Shown here: positions 7,487 through 14,243 of the stretch, piece after piece | Layout: the number at the start of each line of letters is the position of its first letter | Position numbering within the stretch: the first letter of the stretch is position 1 | Source of the DNA: an uncultured Bacillaceae bacterium | GTDB taxonomy: Bacteria > Bacillota > Bacilli > Bacillales > Alkalibacillaceae | Length of the DNA stretch: 17,023 nt | Direction of reading: 5' to 3' | Assembly (NCBI GenBank): GCA_937958375.1 | Contig: CALGNY010000032.1 | Location: forward strand, 1 to 17,023 | Program-made: the position numbers and the translations under genes | Notes under the pieces: model-generated | Told to the model about the DNA's origin: nothing | The model's database searches: none | What the model saw: the letters and a program-made list of their open reading frames with translations, nothing else

Positions 7487-8737
7487 ATGAGTGAACGGGT
7501 ATTACTAATTGGCTGTCAGACTCAAAAAGATTCAGACGAAGCGTTTCAAACGTCGTTGAATGAGCTGGAAGCACTTGCATATACAGTGAATGCTGAAATC
7601 GTTGAAGTATTTACTCAAAAACGAGAAAAAATCCACAATGCCCTTTATATCGGGACTGGAAAAGTGGAAGAAATCAAAGAGTTTATCGAGGAACATGAAG
7701 TTGATTTAGCGATCATGAATGGTGAATTATCACCTTCTCAAATCAGAAACTTGAATCAAAAATGGGATGTGGCGGTAATTGATCGCACGCAGCTCATTCT
7801 TGATATTTTTGCGATGCGGGCAAATACGAAAGAAGGTAAGCTTCAAGTTGAGCTAGCCCAGTTGGAGTATTTACTTCCTCGCTTGCATGGCCAAGGGCGT
7901 GCACTCTCCCGGCTAGGTGGTGGAATCGGAACGAGGGGTCCTGGTGAAACAAAACTCGAAACAGACCGTCGTCACATCCAAAATCGAATTACGGATATTA
8001 AAAAGCAATTAAAACAGGTCGTCAAGCAACGGAGCCAATACCGTGAAAGACGGAAAAAGAACGCTGCTTTCCAAATATCGATTGTGGGCTATACGAACGC
8101 AGGGAAATCGACGCTTTTTAATCGGCTGTCGAATAGTGTTTCATTGGAAGAAAATAAGCTGTTTGCAACCCTCGACCCCATGACAAGAAGAATTTTTCTA
8201 TCAAGTGGGTTCCAAGCCTTGATCTCAGATACGGTTGGGTTTATCCAAGACTTGCCGACGACGCTTGTGGCAGCTTTCCGTTCAACATTAGAAGAAGTAT
8301 TGGAAGCCGATCTGATTTTGCATGTAGTGGATGCGTCTAATGAACAGGCAATTGAGCAAGAGAAAACAGTTTATTCGATTCTGAACGAACTTGGAGCCGA
8401 TTCCATTCCGATTCTGACGGTCTATAATAAATCTGATTTGTTATCGGATGAATTCACGCCGTATTCCAAACCGAGTGTTGTCATCAGCGCATTGGATGAA
8501 GATGACTTGGAACGGTTGATTAAGCGGATTGAGGAAACGTTGATTGAAGAATGGAGTCGATATTCGATTGCCGTTCCGAAAGACGAAGGAAATCTGTTGC
8601 ACCGCTTGAATCGAGAGACGATCGTAGAAGAAGAGGAATTTGTCGAAAACGAAGAGTATTATTTCGTTAGAGGATATGCGGATATGGAGTCACCTATATA
8701 TAACGAAATGAAAAAGCGAGCGAATGAAAATGAATGA
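7487..8737 (+). CDS. hflX: Ribosome-associated GTPase HflX
   Basis: HflX binds the large ribosomal subunit and splits stalled or hibernating 70S ribosomes using GTP; in several Firmicutes it contributes to stress and antibiotic tolerance. The 416-residue protein has the HflX N-terminal domain with the family signature GGGIGTRGPGETKLE (144-158). A basic coiled linker (about 159-192) follows. The GTPase domain has G1 GYTNAGKST (201-209), the T of DPMTRRIF, G3 DTVGF (248-252) and a G4 NKSD. The start is set by AAAGGAG (7473-7479), 7 bases upstream. The end overlaps the next gene by 14 bases. In B. subtilis the same hflX(ynbA)-ynbB-glnR-glnA order is found. Confidence 0.97.
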   Translation: MSERVLLIGCQTQKDSDEAFQTSLNELEALAYTVNAEIVEVFTQKREKIHNALYIGTGKVEEIKEFIEEHEVDLAIMNGELSPSQIRNLNQKWDVAVIDRTQLILDIFAMRANTKEGKLQVELAQLEYLLPRLHGQGRALSRLGGGIGTRGPGETKLETDRRHIQNRITDIKKQLKQVVKQRSQYRERRKKNAAFQISIVGYTNAGKSTLFNRLSNSVSLEENKLFATLDPMTRRIFLSSGFQALISDTVGFIQDLPTTLVAAFRSTLEEVLEADLILHVVDASNEQAIEQEKTVYSILNELGADSIPILTVYNKSDLLSDEFTPYSKPSVVISALDEDDLERLIKRIEETLIEEWSRYSIAVPKDEGNLLHRLNRETIVEEEEFVENEEYYFVRGYADMESPIYNEMKKRANENE

Positions 8738-9968
8738 AACCATGAAGACATTGATTCAAGAAACAGAGCAGCAATTAACCGATCAATTTACCGAAATCGC
8801 AAACATCGTAACGATCAACCAAGAGAAGGTGTTAGAAGCCTTTCAAGCCGTACAAGTGAGTGAGTCGCATTTCACACCGTCTACAGGCTATGGATATGAT
8901 GATATGGGCCGAGAAAAACTTGAGGAGCTTTATGCGCATGTTTTTCGGACAGAAGACGCGCTCGTTCGTCCCCAACTTGTTTCTGGTACCCATGCAATCA
9001 CAACGAGTTTATTTGGCGTCCTTCGCCCTGGCGATGAATTAGTTTATATTACGGGACGGCCCTATGATACGTTGGAGGATGTTATCGGTATTGAAAAGCA
9101 GGTTGACGGCTCTTTGAAAGATTATGGGATTGGTTATAAAGAGATACCACTTACTGAAGAAGGAAACGTTGATTTTTCTGCATTCGATTCGTATATTACC
9201 GAGAATACAAAAATGATTGGTATTCAGCGTTCAAAAGGGTATGCAGATCGCCCGTCATTTACGGTGATGGAAATCAAAGAGATGATTGATGAAGTCCGCA
9301 AAGTAAAACCAGATGTGGTTATCTTTATCGACAATTGCTATGGCGAGTTCGTTGAGATTTATGAACCAAGTGAAGTCGGTGCAGATCTGATGGCCGGATC
9401 GCTCATCAAGAACCCAGGCGCTGGAATCGCGAAAATTGGTGGCTATATTGTCGGAAAGAAGGAACTCGTCAATAAATGTGCCAATTGGCTAGTTGCACCC
9501 GGCTTGGGTAAAGAAACAGGAGCCAGCCTGTATAGCCTGCATGAAATGTTCCAAGGGTTTTTCCTCGCTCCTCATGTTGTGGGTGAAGCATTAAAAGGTG
9601 CCTATTTTACTTCGCAGTTATTAAGCGACCAAGGATATTCCACCACACCGAAAGCAACCGAAAAACGGACGGATCTGATTCAATCGATCACTTTCCATAA
9701 CGCAGAGGACATGATCCAGTTTGCTCAAATGATTCAGAAACAATCCCCCATTGACTCTTACGTTACACCGGTACCTAGTTATATGCCGGGATATGAGGAT
9801 GATGTCATTATGGCAGGTGGGACGTTCATTCAAGGAGCAAGCTTGGAATTGACGGCAGATGGCCCGATTCGGGATCCTTATACGCTTTATGTTCAAGGTG
9901 GATTGACCTATGAGCATGTGAAGTTAGCAATCGCCAAAAGTGTTGCACGTTTAAAAACAAATGGTTGA
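8724..9968 (+). CDS. ynbB: YnbB-type PLP-dependent enzyme (methionine gamma-lyase family, 'aluminium resistance' family)
   Basis: This is a fold-type I pyridoxal-phosphate enzyme of the YnbB family, related to cystathionine/methionine gamma-lyases. The 'aluminium resistance' name in databases is historical, and the real substrate is unknown to me. Visible features are SGTHAI (about residues 89-94) for phosphate binding, the Asp in FIDNCYGEF, and SLIKNPGAG, whose Lys (residue 229) should carry the PLP. Length, about 414 residues, is typical. The start codon lies inside the end of hflX, so translational coupling is likely. There is no good Shine-Dalgarno sequence, and ATGs at 8724, 8730 and 8739 are all possible. 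A terminator follows directly. Confidence 0.92.
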   Translation: MKMNETMKTLIQETEQQLTDQFTEIANIVTINQEKVLEAFQAVQVSESHFTPSTGYGYDDMGREKLEELYAHVFRTEDALVRPQLVSGTHAITTSLFGVLRPGDELVYITGRPYDTLEDVIGIEKQVDGSLKDYGIGYKEIPLTEEGNVDFSAFDSYITENTKMIGIQRSKGYADRPSFTVMEIKEMIDEVRKVKPDVVIFIDNCYGEFVEIYEPSEVGADLMAGSLIKNPGAGIAKIGGYIVGKKELVNKCANWLVAPGLGKETGASLYSLHEMFQGFFLAPHVVGEALKGAYFTSQLLSDQGYSTTPKATEKRTDLIQSITFHNAEDMIQFAQMIQKQSPIDSYVTPVPSYMPGYEDDVIMAGGTFIQGASLELTADGPIRDPYTLYVQGGLTYEHVKLAIAKSVARLKTNG

Positions 9969-9971
9969 TGA

Positions 9972-10006
9972 AAGACTTGCCGTTCTTTTGGATGGCAGGT
10001 CTTTTT
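9972..10006 (+). terminator. Intrinsic terminator after ynbB
   Basis: AGACTTGCC (9973-9981) pairs with GGCAGGTCT (9994-10002) through 9 bp including one G-T. The hairpin runs into five T's (10002-10006), 4 bases after the stop. It isolates hflX-ynbB from glnRA. Confidence 0.9.
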
Positions 10007-10022
10007 ATTTGGTATTTTTTGA

Positions 10023-10061
10023 TGTTAGCTTTCCTGACATTGCTTGACAGGTTTATTGTCA
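10023..10061 (+). promoter_or_regulatory. Two GlnR/TnrA operators at the glnRA promoter
   Basis: Site 1, TGTTA-N7-TGACA at 10023-10039, fits the GlnR/TnrA consensus TGTNA-N7-TNACA exactly. Site 2, TGACA-N7-TGTCA at 10045-10061, is a perfect palindrome overlapping the -35. Their centres are 22 bases apart, about two helical turns, like the paired operators described at B. subtilis glnRA. Repression by GlnR bound to feedback-inhibited glutamine synthetase during nitrogen excess is expected. Confidence 0.85.
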
Positions 10062-10073
10062 AAACCGTATACT
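10044..10073 (+). promoter_or_regulatory. SigA promoter of glnRA
   Basis: A perfect TTGACA (10044-10049) is separated by 18 bases from TATACT (10068-10073). The start site would be near 10080, just before the ribosome-binding site, so the leader is very short. The -35 lies within GlnR operator 2. Confidence 0.85.
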
Positions 10074-10096
10074 CGTTCCCAATGGAGGGGATGAAA

Positions 10097-10492
10097 ATGG
10101 AAGCGATGGACCGGAAATCGTTACCGTTATTTTCGATTCGGATTGTGACGACATTAACGGGATTAACACCTAGACAGATTCGTTATTATGAAGAAAAAGA
10201 GTTGATCACGCCGAGTCGATCAAAAGGAAAACAGCGATTGTTTTCATACAATGATGTCGACCGATTAATGGAGATCAAGGCATTAAAAGACAAAGGATTG
10301 AATATAGCTGGAATCAAAGAAGTGTTAGAAATGAAAAATGAGGGAATAAGAAAAAGAGCGGGCGAAACAGTCCATCGTGCCGACTTATCAGAAGAAGAGC
10401 TCCACGACTTACTTAGAAAAGAATTGATGCAAGCAGGATATGTACATCATACATCCATTAACCGAGGGGATTTATCCCGGTTTTATCATTAA
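10097..10492 (+). CDS. glnR: Nitrogen-responsive repressor GlnR (MerR family)
   Basis: GlnR represses glnRA and other nitrogen genes when nitrogen is plentiful; its DNA binding is activated by feedback-inhibited glutamine synthetase. The 131-residue product has a MerR winged helix-turn-helix (TGLTPRQIRYYEEKELITP, about 21-39; GKQRLFSYNDVDRL, 44-57). A short linker leads to the C-terminal segment LMQAG...RGDLSRFYH (110-131), the part that contacts glutamine synthetase in Bacillus. The start at 10097 is favoured because GGAGG at 10084-10088 is 8 bases upstream; 10091 is too close. A longer frame from 9965 runs through the terminator and promoter and is not real. It is co-transcribed with glnA. 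Confidence 0.96.
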   Translation: MEAMDRKSLPLFSIRIVTTLTGLTPRQIRYYEEKELITPSRSKGKQRLFSYNDVDRLMEIKALKDKGLNIAGIKEVLEMKNEGIRKRAGETVHRADLSEEELHDLLRKELMQAGYVHHTSINRGDLSRFYH

Positions 10493-10574
10493 AATGAGGT
10501 ACGTTTGACTGACATCGTTGCTATTTTCATTTCATCTAAATCTATTTTCTAAAAAACAGGAGGAACAAGGAACT

Positions 10575-11909
10575 GTGCCAACCATTACAAGAGAAGATGT
10601 TTACAAAAGGATCGAGGAAGAAAACGTTCGTTTCATTCGGTTACAATTTACCGATTTGTTAGGAACGATCAAAAATGTGGAGATTCCACTCAGTCAATTA
10701 GACAAAGCATTAGACAACCAAATGATGTTCGATGGATCCTCAATTGAGGGCTTCGTCCGTATTGAGGAATCTGATATGCGATTGTATCCGGACTTGGATA
10801 CATTCGTCGTTTTCCCATGGACATCCGATAAAGGAAAGGTTGCCCGATTTATCTGTGATATTTACAACCCGGATGGTACGCCATTTCAGGGGTGCCCACG
10901 ATATAATCTCAAGCGAAACTTGAAGCGGATGGAAGACCTTGGCTTCACGACATTCAATATCGGTACGGAGCCAGAGTTTTTCTTATTCAAACTGGACGAA
11001 ACCGGTGAACCTTCTTTGGAATTAAACGATAAAGGCGGTTATTTTGATTTGGCTCCTTCAGATTTAGGGGAAAATTGCCGTCGTGATATTGTGCTCGAAT
11101 TGGAAGAAATGGGCTTTGAAATCGAAGCTTCCCACCACGAAGTAGCACCTGGGCAGCATGAAATTGATTTTAAATATTCCGAAGCGGTGAGACATTGCGA
11201 TGACATCCAAACGTTTAAATTGGTCGTCAAAACGATTGCCCGAAAACACGGTCTGCATGCGACCTTTATGCCAAAACCTTTATTTGGTGTGAACGGATCA
11301 GGTATGCACGCAAATATGTCATTGTTTAAAGACGGTGAGAATGTCTTTTTTGACGAAAATGGTGAAGAGCAATTAAGTAAGATCGCTTATCAATTTACCG
11401 CGGGAATTTTAAGACACGCAGTGAATTTCACGGCCGTTACGAACCCAACCGTTAACTCATACAAACGCTTGGTGCCAGGCTATGAAGCACCTTGTTACGT
11501 GGCTTGGTCCACGCAAAACCGCAGTCCGCTCGTTCGCGTGCCGACTTCACGGGGCTTAAGCACTCGCATTGAAGTGCGGAGCGTCGACCCTGCTGCCAAT
11601 CCGTATATGGCGATGGCAGTCATGTTAGCGGCAGGCTTGGACGGGATTGAAAACGATTTGAATGTCCCGACACCTGTGGACCGCAATATTTATTCGATGA
11701 ACAAAGAAGAGCGCAAAGAAAATGGTGTGCAGGATCTGCCGGCGACATTGTACGAAGCTCTTCAAAAATTAGAAGAAGATGAAGTCATGCGTGAAGCGTT
11801 AGGCAAACACCTCTTGCGTCATTTCGTTGATTCTAAAGAAATTGAATGGGATATGTTCAGAACCCAAGTGCACCCTTGGGAGAGAGAGCAGTATTTGAAT
11901 GGATATTAA
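10575..11909 (+). CDS. glnA: Glutamine synthetase, type I (GS I-alpha)
   Basis: This enzyme makes glutamine from glutamate, ammonia and ATP as a dodecamer. When feedback-inhibited by glutamine it also activates GlnR and traps TnrA. A GTG start at 10575 gives 444 residues, identical in length to B. subtilis GlnA. AGGAGG at 10558-10563 lies 11 bases upstream. A TTG at 10518 would add 19 unrelated residues. Family landmarks are FDGSSIEGF (52-60) with the regulatory R62, EPEFFLFK (132-139), the ATP-site region VNGSGMH, NPTVNSYKRL, GYEAPCY containing the flap Glu, and NRSPLVRVP. There is no adenylylation insert, as expected for the I-alpha type. Residue 107 is Cys where I expect Asp in the GDPR segment. 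It is the second gene of glnRA. Confidence 0.97.
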   Translation: MPTITREDVYKRIEEENVRFIRLQFTDLLGTIKNVEIPLSQLDKALDNQMMFDGSSIEGFVRIEESDMRLYPDLDTFVVFPWTSDKGKVARFICDIYNPDGTPFQGCPRYNLKRNLKRMEDLGFTTFNIGTEPEFFLFKLDETGEPSLELNDKGGYFDLAPSDLGENCRRDIVLELEEMGFEIEASHHEVAPGQHEIDFKYSEAVRHCDDIQTFKLVVKTIARKHGLHATFMPKPLFGVNGSGMHANMSLFKDGENVFFDENGEEQLSKIAYQFTAGILRHAVNFTAVTNPTVNSYKRLVPGYEAPCYVAWSTQNRSPLVRVPTSRGLSTRIEVRSVDPAANPYMAMAVMLAAGLDGIENDLNVPTPVDRNIYSMNKEERKENGVQDLPATLYEALQKLEEDEVMREALGKHLLRHFVDSKEIEWDMFRTQVHPWEREQYLNGY

Positions 11910-11937
11910 TTAATTTAACCTGTTTTTTGGCTGTTAG

Positions 11938-11977
11938 AGTCTGTGGGAAATCTGAAGGTTTCTCACAGACTTTTCAT
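11938..11977 (+). terminator. Intrinsic terminator after glnA
   Basis: A 13-bp stem (11938-11950 with 11959-11971, one G-T pair) with an 8-base loop is followed by TTTTCATTT. It lies 28 bases after the glnA stop, and the next promoter begins only 13 bases further on. Confidence 0.88.
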
Positions 11978-11989
11978 TTAGAAAAATTT

Positions 11990-12018
11990 TTGACAGTAAT
12001 TACTTCTCAAGATATAGT
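11990..12018 (+). promoter_or_regulatory. Strong SigA promoter of the ABC-F gene
   Basis: TTGACA (11990-11995), a 17-base spacer and TATAGT (12013-12018) give a near-consensus promoter. The start would be near 12025, leaving about 220 bases of untranslated leader. A strong promoter with a long structured leader is typical of genes controlled by attenuation. Confidence 0.87.
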
Positions 12019-12039
12019 AAAATTAATTATAGATCAGAA

Positions 12040-12090
12040 ATGGGTGAACTGTAGGGCCATGGACAATTAATCCTTTTGATGAAGCAATAA
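12040..12090 (+). other. Candidate leader mini-ORFs (MGEL, MDN, MKQ)
   Basis: Three tiny reading frames lie near the 5' end of the predicted transcript: 12040-12054 (MGEL), 12059-12070 (MDN) and 12079-12090 (MKQ). None has a convincing Shine-Dalgarno sequence. They matter only because related leaders, such as those of B. subtilis vmlR and Listeria lmo0919, have been reported to use very short upstream ORFs where antibiotic-stalled ribosomes alter RNA folding. Which of these, if any, is translated cannot be told from sequence. Confidence 0.35.
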
Positions 12091-12103
12091 AATCTATAAC
12101 AGC

Positions 12104-12132
12104 ATTACCTTCTGGACTAGAGGGTAATTTTT
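12104..12132 (+). terminator. First leader hairpin, terminator-like
   Basis: A 10-bp stem (ATTACCTTCT at 12104-12113 with 12119-12128, one G-T pair) closes the 5-base loop GGACT. It runs into five T's (12128-12132). It stands between the promoter and the ABC-F gene, so it could stop transcription early in the leader. Confidence 0.7.
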
Positions 12133-12158
12133 GCGTGGATTTTATTGATGTTAGCGAT

Positions 12159-12221
12159 CAGGAGGATTATTTTATACGATCAATTCCTCCTGTTATTGAG
12201 TTCAAATAGGAGGATTTTTTT
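12159..12221 (+). promoter_or_regulatory. Antiterminator/terminator attenuator before the ABC-F gene
   Basis: Segment A (CAGGAGGA, 12159-12166) is perfectly complementary over 8 bp to segment B (TCCTCCTG, 12185-12192). Segment B's first 7 bases are also perfectly complementary to segment C (AGGAGGA, 12208-12214), and C is followed by seven T's (12215-12221). A:B and B:C cannot form together. B:C plus the T-run is an intrinsic terminator and A:B would be the antiterminator. C can also pair with 12222-12227 as a small hairpin near the ribosome-binding site. This is the expected layout for ribosome-dependent attenuation, here inferred from pairing alone. Confidence 0.75.
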
Positions 12222-12245
12222 ATCCTCAAAAAAGGAGAAATGATG

Positions 12246-13829
12246 ATGGCCATCGTTCAACTTCAAGCTATTACCTATGAAATTGGTAACCGAAAGTTAT
12301 TTTCGGTCGATCATCTATCGATTGACCAGGGAGATCGAATTGGTTTAGTCGGTGTAAATGGTTCAGGAAAGACAACTTTATTAGAAATGATTCATGGGTT
12401 GAGAGAACCTTCTGAAGGAAGCATCACGAGACAGGCAACAACTGAATTGATTCCTCAATTAAAGGATCAAGTATCGACTTTAAGTGGTGGGGAGATTTCA
12501 CAATCAGTCATTCGTGAAGTGTTTTCACATCCGTTCGATCTCTTGCTCGCAGATGAACCGACAACCCATCTAGATATCAACCATATTGATTGGTTAAAAT
12601 CCCTGTTCAAACGGATTGAAACTTTTGTCGTTATTTCCCATGATCGAGATTTCCTAGATTCCTTCTGTACGCATATTTGGGAAATTGATGAGCAATCCAT
12701 TCATGTTTATAAAGGAAATTACTCAGATTACAAGCAACAAAAGGAATTAGAGATTTTACAGCATGAAAAAGACTATGAGAAGTACATCAAGAAAAAGAAA
12801 CAGCTAGAGACCGCGATGCAAACGAAGGAACAAAAAGCACAACGAGCGACAAGGACACCCAAAAAAATATCCGCCTCTGAAGCAGGTTCGCTTGGGGCAA
12901 AGCCTTATTTTGCAAAGAAACAAAAGAAACTGCATCAAGGAGTAAAATCAATTCAATCGAGAATAGATCAACTGGAGCAAGTCGACAAACCTTTTGAAGC
13001 AAAGCCGTTAAAAATGAATTTACCTTATCATAAAGAGTTGAAAAATCGTATTATAATCCGCGGCGAGCAAATCAGTGGATGGATTGGCGGTCGTAAACTT
13101 TGGGATCCAATCGATTTTCTAATTCGTTCAGGTGACAAAATTGCTTTAATGGGGCCTAACGGAAGCGGAAAAACGACTTTTTTGAATAAGTTGGTCGGTT
13201 GTGAAGAAGGTATTCAATTCGTTCCATCTGTTCAAATTGGTTATTTCAGTCAAATGCTGGAGGGGTTGAATACGGAAGCATCTATTTTGGAAAATGTAAT
13301 GTCTACTTCTTATCAAGATGAAACGACTACGAGAATTGTCTTAGGGCGTTTGGGTTTTAAAAGAGATACGGTTTTAAAATCGGTCCACGTTTTAAGTGGA
13401 GGTGAGCGTGTCAAGGTCTCTTTAGCAAAGCTATTCGTCAGTGAATCGAATGTCATTATTTTGGATGAACCAACAAACTATTTAGACCTTCAAGCAATGG
13501 AGGCGTTAGAAGTCTTATTGAGCGAATATGAAGGGACCATTTTAATGGCTTCCCATGATCGTCGCTTATTAGAAAAAGTAGGCACGCGAATTTTTGAGTT
13601 TACCGGTTCTGAACTTCGTGTTTTTGATGGTTCGTTTAAAGCATATCAATATGCACAGCAGGTAAAGAAAGCTCATGAACCACATGAAGATGAGTTGCTC
13701 GCTGTTGAGACTAAGATTTCTGAGGTGCTCAGCCGCCTCAGTTTAGAGAACAATTCTGAACTTGAATCCGAATTTCAGCAACTTCTGAAGCAAAAAAAGA
13801 TGCTAGAAAACCAATTAAATCGGTCATAA
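12246..13829 (+). CDS. Vga-type ABC-F ribosomal protection protein
   Basis: ABC-F proteins of this group bind the ribosomal E site and displace drugs from the peptidyl-transferase centre. Vga/VmlR relatives protect against lincosamides, pleuromutilins and streptogramin A. The 527-residue protein has two ABC domains and no membrane segments. NBD1 has Walker A GVNGSGKT (36-43), LSGGE (79-83) and LLADEPTTHLD (100-110). NBD2 has GPNGSGKT (303-310), LSGGERVKVS (383-392) and ILDEPTNYLD (405-414). Between them lies a long basic linker with KAQRATRTPKK and GAKPYFAKKQKKL (about 190-245), the antibiotic-resistance arm. The short NBD1 and ELIPQLK before LSGGE match my recollection of Vga(A) closely. The start is chosen among three consecutive ATGs (12240, 12243, 12246) because AAGGAG at 12232-12237 is 8 bases upstream. 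Codons look more A/T-rich than in glnA. The drug spectrum is inference. Confidence 0.9.
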   Translation: MAIVQLQAITYEIGNRKLFSVDHLSIDQGDRIGLVGVNGSGKTTLLEMIHGLREPSEGSITRQATTELIPQLKDQVSTLSGGEISQSVIREVFSHPFDLLLADEPTTHLDINHIDWLKSLFKRIETFVVISHDRDFLDSFCTHIWEIDEQSIHVYKGNYSDYKQQKELEILQHEKDYEKYIKKKKQLETAMQTKEQKAQRATRTPKKISASEAGSLGAKPYFAKKQKKLHQGVKSIQSRIDQLEQVDKPFEAKPLKMNLPYHKELKNRIIIRGEQISGWIGGRKLWDPIDFLIRSGDKIALMGPNGSGKTTFLNKLVGCEEGIQFVPSVQIGYFSQMLEGLNTEASILENVMSTSYQDETTTRIVLGRLGFKRDTVLKSVHVLSGGERVKVSLAKLFVSESNVIILDEPTNYLDLQAMEALEVLLSEYEGTILMASHDRRLLEKVGTRIFEFTGSELRVFDGSFKAYQYAQQVKKAHEPHEDELLAVETKISEVLSRLSLENNSELESEFQQLLKQKKMLENQLNRS

Positions 13830-13836
13830 CATCACT

Positions 13837-13866
13837 TCCTTCCAGAAAATACTGGGAGGATTTTTT
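13837..13866 (+). terminator. Intrinsic terminator after the ABC-F gene
   Basis: A 9-bp stem (13837-13845 with 13852-13860, one T-G pair), loop AAAATA and six T's (13861-13866) begin 8 bases after the stop codon. Confidence 0.92.
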
Positions 13867-13898
13867 CGTTTACAATCCTTTGTAATGACAGTGTTTTT

Positions 13899-13912
13899 AG
13901 AACGCTTGTTCT
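13899..13912. promoter_or_regulatory. LexA box, upstream copy
   Basis: The sequence contains GAAC-GCTT-GTTC (13900-13911), a symmetric match to the Gram-positive LexA half-sites GAAC-N4-GTTC, with imperfect outer bases. It lies 53 bases upstream of the -10 of the SOS cassette. Confidence 0.7.
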
Positions 13913-13961
13913 TTTACGACCGAAAAAAATCTAAAATTCGGTGTTAAAAATTAATTTTTCG

Positions 13962-13970
13962 TGGTATAAT
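13962..13970 (+). promoter_or_regulatory. Extended -10 promoter of the SOS cassette
   Basis: TGGTATAAT (13962-13970) is a perfect -10 with a TGn extension. The -35 at 17 bases (TGTTAA, 13942-13947) is weak. The LexA box starts 2 bases after the -10, so repressor would cover the transcription start. Confidence 0.8.
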
Positions 13971-13971
13971 A

Positions 13972-13985
13972 CGAACAGACGTTCA
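13972..13985. promoter_or_regulatory. LexA box at the SOS cassette promoter
   Basis: CGAACAGACGTTCA matches the Bacillus LexA (DinR) consensus CGAACRNRYGTTYC at nearly every position. It overlaps the expected transcription start of the WYL-like/YolD/polymerase genes, so LexA repression and induction by DNA damage are expected. Confidence 0.88.
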
Positions 13986-14018
13986 CAAAACAAACGTTCT
14001 GTTTGCGGAGGGGTTCGC

Positions 14019-14240
14019 ATGAATTATTTAATTCATCGTTCGTTAAACGAAAAGATCAAACTGGAAATGATTTATATGAAGAAGGATGGTACGGCGACGC
14101 AGCGTGTTGTTCGTGTCTTAGTGAATGCGGATGATCATATCCTTGCTTATTGTTTTACGAAGCGGGAAGTCAGACGTTTTAACAAAACAAATATACTGGC
14201 TGTTTTGCCAGTCAAACGAAAAAAACAAATGGGGGCATAA
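14019..14240 (+). CDS. Small WYL-like protein of an SOS polymerase cassette
   Basis: A 73-residue basic protein without signal peptide or membrane segment. The segment from about residue 12 to 62 (KLEMIYMKKDGTATQRV, ILAYCFTKREVRRF and NILAVLP) resembles the core of a WYL domain, an Sm-like beta-barrel that senses nucleic-acid or nucleotide ligands in larger regulators. No DNA-binding helix-turn-helix is present, so it is a stand-alone domain rather than a full WYL regulator. The start at 14019 follows GGAGG at 14007-14011 by 7 bases; an upstream in-frame ATG at 13941 would overlap promoter and operator. It is the first gene after a LexA-controlled promoter, 3 bases before a YolD-like gene. 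Its function is unknown; a role with the downstream polymerase is inference. Confidence 0.8.
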   Translation: MNYLIHRSLNEKIKLEMIYMKKDGTATQRVVRVLVNADDHILAYCFTKREVRRFNKTNILAVLPVKRKKQMGA

Positions 14241-14243
14241 GTG

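Noticed and set aside
9965..10096. N-terminal extension of GlnR with a hydrophobic segment (WYFLMLAFLTLL)
   Set aside because: The extension is translated terminator, operator and promoter DNA. GlnR is cytosolic, and a good ribosome-binding site supports the start at 10097.
11846..12070. Plus-strand ORF of 74 codons overlapping the end of glnA
   Set aside because: It is a frame shadow of glnA that continues through the glnA terminator and the next promoter.
12148..12243. 31-codon leader ORF (MLAIRRIILYDQ...) whose stop overlaps the ATG at 12240
   Set aside because: The overlap is attractive for coupling, but there is no Shine-Dalgarno sequence before 12148 and the codons simply read through the attenuator arms. 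Kept only as a possibility to check with ribosome profiling.
13991..14005. CAAAC-GTTCT-GTTTG as a third LexA box
   Set aside because: The half-sites are separated by five bases instead of four and lack the GAAC/GTTC core; it may form a small hairpin before the ribosome-binding site.
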